Below, piece after piece: positions 57,001-63,870 of a DNA stretch of 64,000 nt. The number at the start of each line of letters is the position of its first letter. The stretch's first letter is position 1. Where the stretch lies: assembly GCA_026874595.1 (NCBI GenBank), contig CM049312.1, positions 51,465,429-51,529,428 of the forward strand, given 5' to 3'. Under the pieces are notes generated by a model. The model was given only the letters and a program-made list of their open reading frames with translations. It did no database searches and was not told the DNA's origin. The translations under genes and the position numbers were made by a program. The DNA is from Sipunculus nudus (Eukaryota; Annelida; Sipuncula; Golfingiida; Sipunculidae).

Positions 57001-60000
57001 AGGTAGGGCTTCATTCATGATAAGGAAGCTCAGAGCATCACGGAATGCCAAAGGTAGGGCTTCATTCATGATGTCAGAGCCCAGAGCTTCACAGAATGCC
57101 AAAGGTAGGGCTTCATTCATTATATCAAGTTCAGAGCATCACAGAAAGCCAAAGGAAGGGCTTCATTCATGATATCCAAACTGAGAGCACTGCAAAAAGC
57201 AGGAAAACTTATTCCAGAGAATAAACTTGTGTTCCTTTGAATTTCTGCATATCTACGCTCTTCACACAGTGCTTTACCCATAGGCCAACTACCTATATCC
57301 TAAGTGCTGTTTGTTATGACCTTGTATCCTGAATCTCTACACCAGAGGGGAACACTGTATTTGGGTCCAATCAGATAAGATCCTGTGCTGGAAGACACAT
57401 GGTTTACCAGCCAAGTGAGGAATACACAAAGCCAATGTTGTTAATTTAATTTTGACTGACAGCTCATCAACCTGGCGACCATTTGAACAGGTCACAGGCT
57501 CACAGAGAATTGCCCCACATGTAGTTTCTGGGTGGAGCCTGATGCCTGTCGAGTGTTTATTGACTTGCATTTGATTGGCTGCTAGTCACATCAGCAGTTT
57601 TTTCAGCAGACAGGCCCATGTGCCCCACCTGGTGTTTAACTGCATCATAAACAGTCAAAGCAGGCAGCGGGAAAATCAGTAGCTTCTTCAGAAGCGCAAG
57701 ATTTCTGCTGCCTTGGGAGAATTCTGCATATCATGCTTGGTGGTCTCCATGGTCAGGGACAGGGAACAGAGATTCTGGTCCCTTCACTAGCTACATATTA
57801 TAGTCAAGTAAAAGTAAACAAAGAGCAAGCAAATTCTTTTTTTTTGCATATAACTGGGACTAACATTTTGGAGCTGCATCTTTTGACAATATCACAAAGT
57901 CCCCATCAGCAAACTGGCATGCCTGATAGCCACTCAGGTTCCATCATACATTGATAATTCATGTTTATTACAAGATACAGTTCCATTCATTAATATGATT
58001 TTCTAAAGGTTATGTTGGCCCAAGTTTAAAGTGTTACACTGATCTTATTGATATATTTTAAGCTCCACGAAGAAAAGTACAGGAAGCAGAATGCTACCAC
58101 GCTGGTCTGGCTCCAGCAAAACGTAAAAGTGTGCAGAATGCCTTCATGTCTGGTCATCTGCGGATCATCGTTGCCACAGTGGCATTTGGGATGGGGCTTG
58201 ACAAGGCTGACGTGAGAGGGATCATCCACTATAACATGCCTAAAAGCTTTGAGAGTTATGTGCAGGAGATCGGCAGGGCAGGGAGAGATGGAGAACCAGC
58301 TCAGTGCCATGTATTTCTAAACAAGGTGGGGACAAATAGCAGCAGCACTGATCCCCATTTGAAATATGCCTCATATCAAACATCTTAACCAGCCGGGTAA
58401 CATACTAGAAGTTGTATAGAGCTCATGATGAGAATAATGGAAAAATCAGAATCATTTATGGATTTTTAATTACCATGTGAGCTTAAGTGATGGTGTCAAT
58501 ATTTAATAGTTAATATTTTTTTTAGCGAACCTGTGAGCTTATGCGATGGTGCGGCTTCGTCCATCGTGTGTCATGCATCGTGCGTCGTCTGTACGTTAAC
58601 CACAGCTATCTCAAAAACGGCAGGAGCTAGCATCGCCAAATTTTTTGCGAATAATCAGTCATTCAGAAAACTATATTGTATTTTATTTATTTTTTTTCTT
58701 ACTGCATCTTCTTAGATTTTTTATAGGGAAAAAGCTTAAAAAGCTTTAAAAATCTTCTTCTCCGAAACTGTCCAGCCAAATTGTCCAATATTTCACAGAA
58801 ATGATCCCTGGAACAATCTTTCTCAAGTTTGTTCGAATGGTTCCAGTTCGGAGATTTTTGGCCGAGTTACAGAAGGTTGAACTTTGTTAACTGGGCAAAA
58901 AAGCATATTAAAATTTAAATCTCAGAAACGGCTGGAGCTATCATCACCAAATCTTATGCCCATGTTGGTCACATAGGTCATATCTGAAATTGAGGTATTG
59001 GTGGCGCCACCTGCATCGGCCTTTTTTGTACAGGGTCATCAGTGCCTGTATCACACTGAGGGCTACAAAAAACTTCTTCTCTGAAACCATATGGCCAAAA
59101 TGTTTAATATTGCACAGAAATGATCCTAGGGTAGTGCTTTCTCAAGTTTGTTCAAATGGTCTCTTTTCAGTGACTTTTGGCTAAGTTATGGGAAGCTGAA
59201 TTTAGTCATATGCCATAACAGCCCATTTTAGCTCAGTGGCTACAAAGATCTTCTTCTCAAAAACCACTGGGCCAAATTCTTAAATCTTACACATTTATTA
59301 TCCTCAGATATTGATAATTTAAGTTTGTTCAAATGGTTTTGGTTCAGTGTTTTTTGGCTGAGTTACGGGAAGCTTATCTTAGCCAGTTTGCTGTATCTTC
59401 CTATGAGTTATAAACCTGGGAAACGTTTTTCGACTGATGCCACTGAAGCCAGTTTGTTTAATATTTTACAAGAATAATCCCTACAATAATTCTTATCATA
59501 ATAATTGTCATGAATGGTTCCACATGAATGATTTTTGGCTGAATTATGGAGATTGAATTGAGTCATTTTACCATATATGTTAGCTGTGTTATGCTGTTAC
59601 ATCTAGCCTTGCACCAGTTTATCAGCATCTATTACATCATGCCACTAGACATTTAGATTTCAGGTTATCTTTGGTTAATATTGACAAGAAAGTTTTTTTA
59701 AAAGCTTTTAAAAAATTTAGATTTATGATTTAAGTTATTCATCATACCAGGCAATGTAACAATCATGGATATTCAGTTTTCTGTGGCTATATAAAGACAA
59801 CTGTACATGAATTATTAATTATTGGTATCCCTACTCAACTTAATTAAAGAATTTTCCATCAATGAGATATATCTGTATTTTAATTTTGCATTAAGTATGC
59901 GTCTGTAATAATTTTACATATATTCCTGATTTCTTTTTATAAAAAGTCAGCTGAAAAGCATTTTGTATTGCGGAAAATAAATTTCAAAGTTATTTCAAGT

Positions 60001-63000
60001 AGAGACCACTTTTGTGTACAGATGGCAGCACTTGGTTTACCATTGGCAGATTGTCAGTGCCTTGATGTTGGCTATTAGTGAAGATGATGTCAGCTCTATA
60101 AATAGTTTTGGCACAGTGCCAGGATTGGAAGAAGTGCAGCCAGGTATAGGTCAAGAGTTCACTCAGTGCAGTAGCTGCATTCTATTTATAGCTTTGGTAG
60201 ACTGCTTACTGCATCATATTTGGCACCCAAGTTCAGCCTGAATCTATTTATAGCTTTGGCAGACTGCCAACTGTGTCAGATTATGCAACAGGTCAAGAGT
60301 TCACTCAGTGCAGCCAGGTACAGGTCAAAAGTTCACTCAGTCTAGCCAGGTGCAGGTCAAGAGTTCACTCAGTGCAGTAGCTTGAGGCAGCAATTTGTCA
60401 CAGGTCACTCGGGGGCAACTGCCTTACTAACCTAAGCCTTGTCAACCTAGTGCATCAAACTCTGGAGAAGTTTGACCTGTCTATGCATATTTGATGGTAT
60501 TCTCATTTACAAGACAGGTGGTGCCACCTACATTGGCTATTGCAGTGTATGGGCCTGCTTATTTCTACAGAGGAATTTGATACATCAGCCTAAAATTGGG
60601 CATGTTTATACATATTGGGCAGCTTTATAGTGTACAAGACTGGTGGCGCCACCTACAATAATTTTTGCACAGTGTATGTCCCTGCTTATTTCACAGGAGG
60701 GGTTTGACATATCAGTCTAACATTGGGCATATTTATATATCTCTTCGTTGTATATAAGACTGGTGGTGCCAGCTACAATCATTGTATCCGCCAAAACAGA
60801 GTGTTGCGGATACTAATATTTTCAGTCGGACACCGACGCTGCCGCCATCGCCGCATAGGTTTCCAGAGAACTCCTCCATAACCACTGGGCAGAATTATTT
60901 TTAATTCGGAATTATGATCGGTCACATGTGAACTGCTGCGCCCATATTTTTGGTTGACCTCTGACCTTTCCTCTCTGCTCAGCGTCCATTTGTGCGTCTG
61001 TTTCCACACATAAACCGTTAGACCGATCAGGCTAAAAATTTTGCACAAATGTAGCCCTTTGATAGCTTAATAACATACACTACAAATGGTGGGGCCACCT
61101 GCAACCATTTTTGCACAGCGTCCACCTATTCATCTGCCTTAGGATAAAATCACTCATATCTCAGCAGTGGTTTGACTTTTCCACCTGAAATTTTGCAGGT
61201 TTATACATCCTGGACAGCTCTCTTGATTTATGACAGGTGGCGCCACCTGCATTCAGGTTTACTCTGCAGACATCCAAGCTCATATCTCGGGAACCGTTTG
61301 ACCGATTGGGCCAAATTTTGCATGTGTATAGATCTCACATAGCTCTTCATCATAGGCAAAACTGGTGGCGCCACCTGCAACCATTTATGCACAGCGTCCA
61401 TCTGTTCATCTGCCTTGGGATAAAATCACTGATATCTCAGCAGTGGTTTGACTTATCCACCTGTAATTTTGCAGGTTTATACATCCTGGACAGCTCTCTT
61501 GATTTTATGACAGGTTGCGCCACCTACATTCACGTTTACTCTGCAGACATCAAAGCTCATATCTCGGGAACCGTTTGACCGATTGGGCCAAAATTTTGCA
61601 TGTGTATAGATCTTACATAGCTCTTCATCATAGGCAAAAGTGCTGGTGCCACCTGCAACCATTTATACACAGTGTCCATCTGTTCATCTGCCTTGGGATA
61701 AAATCACTGATATCTCAGCAGTGGTTTGACTTTTCCACCTGAAATTTTGCAGGTTTATACATCCTAGACAGCTCTCTTGATTTTATGACAGGTGGCGCCA
61801 CCTACATTCAGGTTTACTCTGCAGACATCCAAGCTCATATCTCGGGAACCTTTTGACCAATGGGCCAAAATTTTGCATGTGTATAGGTCTCACATAGCTC
61901 TTCATCATAGGCAAAAGTGGTGGCGCCACCTGCAACCATTTAAACACAGCGTCCATCTGTTCATCTACCTTGGGATAAAATCACTCATATCTCAGCAGTG
62001 GTTTGACTTTTACACCTGAAATTTTGCAGGTTTATACATCCTGGACAGCTCTCGTGATTTTATGACAGGTTGCACCACCTGCATTCAGGTTTACTCTTCA
62101 GACATCCAAGCTCATATCTCGGGAACCGTTTGACCAATATGGCCAAAATTTTGCATGTGTATAGATCTCACATAGCTCTTCATCATAGGCAAAACTGGTG
62201 GTGTCACCTGCATCCACTTATGCGCAGGGTCCTTCTGTTCATCTGCCTTGGGATAAAATCACTCATATCTCAGAAGTGGTTTGACTTATCCACCCGAAAT
62301 TTTGCAGGTTTATACATCCTGGACAGCTTTCTTGATTTTATGACAGGTGGCGCCACCTACATTCAGGTTTACTCTGCAGACATCCAAGCTCATATCTCGG
62401 GAACTGTTTGACTGATTGGGCCAAAATTTTGCTTGTGTATAGATCTCACTTGCTCTTCATCATAGGCAAAACTGGTGGCGCCACCTGCAACCACTTATGC
62501 ACAGCTTCCATCTGTTCATCTGCCTTGGGATAAAATCACTCATATCTCAGCAGTGATTTGACTTATCCACTTGAAATTTTGCAGGTTTATATATCCTGGA
62601 CAATTTCCTAGATTTTATGACAGGTGGCACCACCTAAATTCACGTTTACACTGCAGACATCCATTCTAATATGCAACACACCTCACTCTATTCCCCTTGC
62701 CACTTAATCCATGCCTCACTTCACCCTTCCCACTCTGATTTCTGCGGATACACATATTCGCTTGTCGACAACCCATATTCTAGTTTTAAAATGTCCTAGT
62801 CTGAAACTTGCAGGTCAGAAATGTCCATTTTGCTATACTAATAATGACTAAGGTAGATATGCAGGACTTAAGAGGATCAGTATTAAATTTTAAAAATAAA
62901 CCTCCATTCATATTCTCAAACTTTGCACAGGTTCGCATTAGGCCTGTAGGCCTTGTTATACTTTTTACTGGATTTCCCAGAAACCCAGAAAATCATAACA

Positions 63001-63870
63001 CCATGGACAGCACAAGAGGGATATTCACTGATTATGACTCCTTTGCTAATTAAAAACTGGCTGGAATGGGTTCATTTCTTAACACAATATCCCTCTTACC
63101 AAAGGTAACATATTGATGTGCCACTTGAGTGGGTCAAAGTCTTTATCAGAAAACACTGAAAAACAGCTACAATGAGAGTCAGAATGATGATGATACTTAC
63201 TGTACCTGTGCAGGCAGAAGACATGAGGGAGTTGAAGCGTCACATCTACAGCAACACGATTGATGCTAGTACCATAAAGAAACTGGTAAAGAAAGTCTTC
63301 AGGACCTGTTTATGTCATCACCGCAAATCTAATGCAAAGGTAGTTTGATATTTTACATATAGGTACCAGAGGTCATATTTACCAGTATACCAATATCTAT
63401 ATAGATCTGTAATTAGTAAGTGTTTACATGTCCATCTGTTCAAGGCGTTTGGGATTTTCAAATTTTCTACCACCAGTTAATGAACAGGAGGATTATGATT
63501 ATGTCAAACAAATATTTCTTGGAATCATGATTGTGCACAGCTATTTAAAGGATTGTAGATTTAGACTTATTCATGCATAACCCGTACTTTACCTAGCATT
63601 CATGGAATGTGTAACTGTCTGTTTATGTTGTACACACTTTTCACTAATATCTTATGTTCATGGTTGTTTCAGCTAATATAACTCATTGCACTTACTTAGC
63701 CAGCATGTCTGTTTACATTTTTATCATTAAGGACTGTGATGAGGACCAGTGGGTGGATCATGAGGTGGTGGAGGGTGAGGTACCAGAGCCTGCCACTAGG
63801 GTGTGTGTTGGTCACGAGCGAGCCATACCAGTAGAGACAACAGTAATGGAGCTGGATCTCAAGGAGGAAG
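8981..63870 (+). CDS. RECQL4: RecQ4-family ATP-dependent DNA helicase, spliced, 3' end outside window
   Basis: RecQ4 is a 3'-5' superfamily 2 DNA helicase of replication initiation and genome maintenance, acting in the nucleus (family knowledge). I joined 17 coding exons: 8981-9064, 15438-15471, 20925-20980, 26186-26359, 28792-29652, 30665-30717, 31980-32194, 33104-33232, 34362-34493, 37950-38042, 39901-40037, 54597-54863, 55155-55337, 55745-55931, 58063-58325, 63214-63339 and 63732-63870. All junctions are GT-AG and phase-compatible, giving 3133 nt (1044 codons plus 1 nt). Visible parts are an Sld2-like N-terminus (residues 1 to about 116), a CCHC knuckle (478-491), Walker A TGAGKS (620-625), DEAH (724-727), GLTATAT, motif IV IIIYC and motif [12 protein letters not shown] (936-945). 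Order and junction residues follow vertebrate RECQL4, for example DDQ/VSGLPP. The chosen start gives [15 protein letters not shown], which matches the family N-terminus. Two introns begin with minisatellites derived from the donor site. The C-terminal part lies beyond 64000. Confidence 0.93.
9110..11939. repeat. 34 bp minisatellite, about 80 copies
   Basis: Unit: atgttactgtcattacattc then tgtgtcatatacag. Alternating unit variants (ttataacactg) and longer duplicated blocks are visible; about 9830-10830 resembles 11280-11940. It generates long overlapping ORFs in all frames ([12 protein letters not shown]-like), which I reject as genes. The unit's end, tgtcatatacag, equals the 3' splice site of the first coding exon at 8961-8972. 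The array lies in the intron right after that exon. Confidence 0.92.
11940..12645. repeat. ~300 bp tandem block inserted in the 34 bp array
   Basis: About 2.3 copies of a unit starting gggtgaccttgacctatttc, with starts near 11940, 12240 and 12541. It contains the GGTGGCGCCACC palindrome that is also present in the Helitron-like elements here. Confidence 0.8.
12800..13138. repeat. 34 bp minisatellite, second segment
   Basis: About ten more copies of the same unit as 9110-11939. This shows that the intervening block is an insertion or an expansion within one array. Confidence 0.88.
13142..14860. mobile_element. Helitron-like non-autonomous element, copy 1
   Basis: The left end is a hairpin (gtatccgccaaaac / gttttgcggatac, 13141-13170). 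Near the right end are its inverse ggcggatac (14821-14829) and a 6 bp stem gtagtc/gactac, then CTAG (14857-14860), like the hairpin plus CTRR end of Helitrons. No target-site duplication is seen. The interior has about four modules of ~277 bp, each with a variant of GGTGGCGCCACC. It has interrupted the 34 bp minisatellite. The Helitron assignment is inference; no Rep/helicase ORF is present. Confidence 0.62.
14861..15075. repeat. 34 bp minisatellite, third diverged segment
   Basis: Six copies of ttgttactgttattacattc plus tatatcatatatag, a subfamily of the 34 bp unit. The recent homogenised block resumes directly at the element's right end. Confidence 0.9.
15438..15471 (+). CDS. RECQL4: RECQL4 exon, 34 nt micro-exon of the Sld2-like region
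   Basis: The exon lies between ccaacag and GTAAGT, a near-consensus donor. It codes [11 protein letters not shown] and ends in phase 1. Its G is completed by the next exon's GC to glycine. The acidic stretch corresponds to the DDVEAAPEE region of vertebrate RECQL4. It is too short to find by ORF length, so support comes from splice sites, phase and family alignment. Confidence 0.85.
15815..19720. mobile_element. Composite non-autonomous element with internal ~685 bp repeats
   Basis: It starts tttagctcagctgactataag with a CCGTCCGT run at 15869-15898 and ends near 19686 with gtcagctgagc, the inverse of the start, followed by gacccataggtcccttg. Inside, ttagatgtccccaagatctc occurs at about 15951 and 16636, with a third, diverged copy near 17298. 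Related sequence recurs at 36.0-37.6 kb. C-rich tracts lie at 17892-17910 and 18722-18735. No coding potential seen. Whether it is one element or several nested ones is unclear. Confidence 0.6.
19721..20924. other. Intron sequence, nothing recognised
   Basis: AT-rich intron preceding the 20925 exon. There is one partial repeat of the tcagctgagcttcatgaccc element end near 19728. Confidence 0.5.
20925..20980 (+). CDS. RECQL4: RECQL4 exon (YYRLKR segment of Sld2-like domain)
   Basis: A good acceptor (tttcttttggattgcag) precedes [19 protein letters not shown]; the first G is split with the previous exon. YYRLKR aligns with the family's YREYRTLKR. The donor is AAG|GTACTT, phase 0. Intronic sequence 25-60 nt downstream resembles the unit of the 37 bp minisatellite at 21.9-25.7 kb. 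Confidence 0.87.
21912..25727. repeat. 37 bp minisatellite, about 100 copies
   Basis: Unit: gctgacacactgtcacagag then gtcagtactgtctgcca. A higher-order period of about 1259 bp (34 units) is visible: rare variants at 23337 (tttgcctgctgacacattg) and 23656 (cagcggttggtactg) recur at 24596 and 24915. Each standard unit carries AGAG|GTCAGT, a fair 5' splice-site match. A likely single-copy precursor lies at 21007-21037. Confidence 0.93.
25728..26185. other. Intron sequence before the WGAELNK exon
   Basis: Short imperfect repeats of gtgtatagtattctgatat near 25735-25840, then unique AT-rich sequence. No coding signal. Confidence 0.5.
26186..26359 (+). CDS. RECQL4: RECQL4 exon (WGAELNK and GQKLMAN motifs)
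   Basis: The exon codes 58 residues beginning [14 protein letters not shown] and ending [25 protein letters not shown] and GQKLMAN correspond to WGPHLNR and GQRLKAN of vertebrate RECQL4, the conserved end of the Sld2-like region. The acceptor is gcttttag. The donor AAG|GTTCGT is comparatively weak. Phase 0 on both sides. The 27 bp minisatellite starts about 45 nt downstream. Confidence 0.9.
26403..27595. repeat. 27 bp minisatellite, about 44 copies
   Basis: Unit: cagtcagccatgtagacatg then cactaat, with a cattaaa variant. It begins about 45 nt after the 26359 donor. Blocks such as 26560-26700 duplicate 26410-26560. Confidence 0.93.
27603..28378. repeat. 28 bp minisatellite, about 27 copies
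   Basis: Unit: gatactggtgtaacactgga then ctgttcct, alternating with a gtttaacaccgga variant, which gives a partly dimeric 56 bp order. It directly abuts the 27 bp array although the units are unrelated. Minus-strand ORFs (NQYQEQSSV-like) are artefacts. Confidence 0.93.
28379..28791. other. Intron sequence, nothing recognised
   Basis: Unique AT-rich sequence leading to the ccaacag acceptor of the long linker exon. Confidence 0.5.
28792..29652 (+). CDS. RECQL4: RECQL4 long exon, hydrophilic linker
   Basis: An 861 nt exon codes 287 residues rich in K, N, Q, S, T and D, with no recognised domain. It contains short motif-like patches ([31 protein letters not shown]) and a basic patch ([13 protein letters not shown]) that could be a nuclear localisation signal by inference. 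It links the Sld2-like and zinc-knuckle regions, as the poorly conserved linker does in other RECQL4 proteins. Acceptor ccaacag, donor GAG|GTCAGT, phase 0. A stop 18 nt past the donor in the same frame supports the exon end. Confidence 0.87.
29653..30664. other. Intron, no features recognised
   Basis: There is no tandem array and no coding signal. Short inverted motifs such as cagcagaaacctgctgg near 29811 are unremarkable. Confidence 0.5.
30665..30717 (+). CDS. RECQL4: RECQL4 exon ([17 protein letters not shown])
   Basis: A 53 nt exon between cctcag and GTTAGT ends in phase 2. Its last AG joins T of the next exon to give serine. It codes an acidic stretch followed by a basic KKKARV stretch, which may be a nuclear localisation motif (inference). 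Support is from splice sites and phase. Confidence 0.78.
30718..31979. other. Intron, no features recognised
   Basis: Unique AT-rich sequence with a CT-rich tract near 31393-31430. No repeat or gene seen. Confidence 0.5.
31980..32194 (+). CDS. RECQL4: RECQL4 exon with CCHC zinc knuckle
   Basis: The exon codes [14 protein letters not shown], matching the RECQL4 signature [13 protein letters not shown], then a basic arginine/lysine segment, then a zinc knuckle [14 protein letters not shown] (C-x2-C-x4-H-x4-C, residues 478-491). In the family this knuckle binds nucleic acid. All four metal ligands are present, unlike the degenerate version in human RECQL4. Acceptor tttacag, donor G|GTAGGT, phase 1. 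Confidence 0.92.
32195..33103. other. Intron, no features recognised
   Basis: Unique AT-rich intron between the zinc-knuckle exon and the next exon. Confidence 0.5.
33104..33232 (+). CDS. RECQL4: RECQL4 exon after zinc knuckle
   Basis: Acceptor atccag and donor G|GTACTC, phase 1 on both sides. It codes [18 protein letters not shown] and then [19 protein letters not shown], a spacer between the zinc knuckle and the helicase core. Support is from splice sites and continuous phase; the residues themselves are weakly conserved. Confidence 0.82.
33233..34361. other. Intron, no features recognised
   Basis: Unique AT-rich intron. No repeat or coding signal. Confidence 0.5.
34362..34493 (+). CDS. 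RECQL4: RECQL4 exon preceding helicase core
   Basis: The exon codes [20 protein letters not shown], then [14 protein letters not shown]. The [11 protein letters not shown] end aligns with LYSLGPSGQLAETP just before the helicase core of vertebrate RECQL4. Acceptor ttcacag, donor G|GTGAGG, phase 1 on both sides. Confidence 0.86.
34740..35970. repeat. Dispersed repeat family, related to 58.5-60.8 kb
   Basis: Shared pieces with 58520-60780 include ggagctagcatc-accaaa, atcctagggtag, ggcagactgccaactgt, aagagttcactcagtgcag and tatgtccctgcttatttc, in the same order. The 35460-35640 part has local repeats of the aggtcaagagttcactcagt motif. No coding potential. Confidence 0.72.
36012..37675. mobile_element. 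Element bounded by short inverted repeats
   Basis: The left end reads cagtggaaccccacaattac then gaccaccc, with a second partial copy (gggggtggtcgtatttgtg). The right end carries the inverse (gtaattgtggggtggtcgca, 37629-37648). The interior shares sequence with the 15.8-19.7 kb element (for example gcataaataaaaaatcagta and cccatgggtcccttg), suggesting nesting. No transposase ORF. Confidence 0.58.
37950..38042 (+). CDS. RECQL4: RECQL4 exon, motif 0 of the helicase core
   Basis: The exon codes [18 protein letters not shown] followed by [18 protein letters not shown] is the RecQ motif 0, whose glutamine contacts adenine. Acceptor cttgtag, donor G|GTAACT, phase 1; the split glycine is completed by GA of the next exon. 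The retained intron after it carries dispersed repeats. Confidence 0.92.
38215..39570. repeat. ~141 bp tandem repeats, about 9 copies
   Basis: The unit includes gaggtacagtcaccaaactt, gcagcattgatgcacattat and tggatgaccttgacacattt. Central copies (38470-39180) are regular; outer ones are diverged and of variable length. The block opens with tgtcccccgaaggcgccaaa (38216), a likely element start. It lies in the intron between motif 0 and Walker A exons. Confidence 0.85.
39901..40037 (+). CDS. RECQL4: RECQL4 exon, Walker A and motif Ia
   Basis: The exon codes [20 protein letters not shown] and ends [13 protein letters not shown]. Walker A is TGAGKS, with lysine at about residue 624; RECQL4 proteins also have A where most RecQ helicases have G. 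Motif Ia ends exactly at the exon border, phase 0, and joins VSGLPP in the next exon as in human RECQL4. Acceptor gcttccccag, donor CAG|GTAAAA. The last 39 nt plus the donor are the founder of the ~52 bp minisatellite that fills the following intron. Confidence 0.95.
43198..45381 (-). pseudogene. Reverse transcriptase ORF of the non-LTR element, with nonsense codons
   Basis: One frame runs from about 45381 down to 43198. It shows [35 protein letters not shown], the catalytic region [35 protein letters not shown] and YADD. Past an in-frame TAA at 43882-43884 the same frame goes on ([17 protein letters not shown]), and past a TAG near 43700 it enters the C-terminal region ([43 protein letters not shown]). 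The RT core residues are intact, but two stops break the product. The clade assignment (CR1/L2 group) rests on these phrases. Confidence 0.88.
45360..45764 (-). pseudogene. C-terminal half of APE-type endonuclease of the retrotransposon
   Basis: Minus-strand translation gives [22 protein letters not shown] and the [10 protein letters not shown] segment, hallmarks of the apurinic-like endonuclease. The final catalytic DHYPVF motif is in a different frame from GDFNIHV and joins the reverse transcriptase frame, so there is one frameshift near 45425-45440. The N-terminal half is absent. Confidence 0.82.
53880..54596. other. Unique intron sequence after the array
   Basis: AT-rich sequence with no repeat, ending in ttgatttaacttccag, the acceptor for the DEAH exon. 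Confidence 0.55.
54597..54863 (+). CDS. RECQL4: RECQL4 exon, DEAH box (motif II)
   Basis: The exon codes [20 protein letters not shown] and ends in [10 protein letters not shown]. The catalytic motif [13 protein letters not shown] is at residues about 722-732, followed by the RecQ aromatic-rich loop ([11 protein letters not shown]). Acceptor aacttccag and donor AAG|GTACGT, phase 0 on both sides. It is preceded by a 14.6 kb intron made almost wholly of the minisatellite. Confidence 0.95.
55155..55337 (+). CDS. RECQL4: RECQL4 exon, motif III (TAT)
   Basis: It codes [20 protein letters not shown] and continues to [22 protein letters not shown] is RecQ motif [11 protein letters not shown] followed in the next exon by ALLNLLQG aligns without gaps to vertebrate RECQL4. 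Acceptor gtgtag, donor GAG|GTAAAG, phase 0. Confidence 0.94.
55338..55744. other. Intron between motif III and motif IV exons
   Basis: Unique AT-rich intron ending at a weak acceptor context (atgtgcctgcag). Confidence 0.6.
55745..55931 (+). CDS. RECQL4: RECQL4 exon, motif IV; donor is unit 1 of the 51 bp array
   Basis: The exon codes [20 protein letters not shown], then [20 protein letters not shown] and an alanine/lysine-rich tail ending QKKAK. Motif IV is DSIIIYC. The donor chosen is AAAG|GTAGGG, phase 1, which joins CT at 58063 to make alanine. The frame stays open on this strand through 57172, so longer exons ending at later array donors are equally in frame. I prefer the first donor because vertebrate proteins have only a short linker here. 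Confidence 0.85.
55925..57175 (+). repeat. 51 bp minisatellite derived from the motif IV exon/intron boundary
   Basis: The unit is gccaaag|gtagggcttcatt catgatgtccaagctcagag catcacagaat (51 bp; 25 units starting at 55925 + 51n). The first seven nt of unit 1 are the end of the exon. GT follows AAAG in about 21 units; it is GC in the unit at 56181 and GA in those at 56742, 56946 and the last. With 17 codons per unit the frame stays open until a 1 nt deletion near 57126 brings in a stop at 57170. The encoded repeat is [17 protein letters not shown]. Units at 56640-56843 and 56844-57047 are a four-unit (204 bp) duplication. Confidence 0.95.
57176..58062. other. Intron sequence after the 51 bp array
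   Basis: Unique sequence with no repeat family recognised, ending at the ttttaag acceptor of the motif V/VI exon. Confidence 0.5.
58063..58325 (+). CDS. RECQL4: RECQL4 exon, motifs V and VI
   Basis: The exon codes [20 protein letters not shown], the motif V segment [16 protein letters not shown] and motif [12 protein letters not shown] with its arginine finger (residues 936-945), ending CHVFLNK. YHAGL and the motif spacing are standard RecQ. Acceptor ttttaag; donor AAG|GTGGGG, phase 0. Confidence 0.95.
58520..60780. repeat. Dispersed repeat family, longer copy of the 34.7-36 kb type
   Basis: It opens with gcgaacctgtgagcttatgc and cgtcc-type runs, then repeats a ~300 bp module (ctcagaaacggctggagcta / aaatggtttt-ggttcagtg) in decaying copies to about 59560. 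At 60050-60400 are local repeats of aagagttcactcagtgcag. It continues directly into the second Helitron-like element. No coding potential. Confidence 0.7.
60785..62783. mobile_element. Helitron-like non-autonomous element, copy 2
   Basis: It shares both ends with 13142-14860: the left hairpin gtatccgccaaaac/gtgttgcggatac (one mismatch relative to copy 1) and a right end atattctag. About six ~277 bp modules (against about four in copy 1) each carry ggtggcgccacc variants and the phrase catatctcgggaaccgtttg. The flanks are unrelated to those of copy 1, which fixes the borders. Several ORFs here ([17 protein letters not shown]-like) recur only because the module repeats. Confidence 0.65.
62784..63213. 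other. Intron sequence, nothing recognised
   Basis: Unique sequence ending at the ctgtgcag acceptor. Confidence 0.5.
63214..63339 (+). CDS. RECQL4: RECQL4 exon after the helicase core
   Basis: It codes [20 protein letters not shown] and then [14 protein letters not shown], aligning with [28 protein letters not shown] of vertebrate RECQL4 in the RecQ4-specific region after RecA domain 2. Acceptor ctgtgcag, donor AAG|GTAGTT, phase 0 at both ends. Confidence 0.92.
63340..63731. other. Intron sequence, nothing recognised
   Basis: Unique AT-rich intron between the last two visible exons. Confidence 0.6.
63732..63870 (+). CDS. RECQL4: RECQL4 exon, [11 protein letters not shown] segment
   Basis: The exon codes an acidic stretch and [20 protein letters not shown], matching [20 protein letters not shown] of vertebrate RECQL4. 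Acceptor attaag; donor G|GTCAGC, phase 1, which would allow an alanine as in the family (PEEAIETL). This is the last exon in the window; the rest of the C-terminal region lies beyond 64000. Confidence 0.9.

Noticed and set aside
55819-57120. Minus-strand ORFs of 230 and 196 codons ([17 protein letters not shown] repeats)
   Set aside because: Antisense shadow of the 51 bp array, open only because the unit is a multiple of three without stops.
61237-62411. Recurrent ORFs ([33 protein letters not shown])
   Set aside because: They repeat with the ~277 bp module of the Helitron-like element and carry frameshifts between copies.
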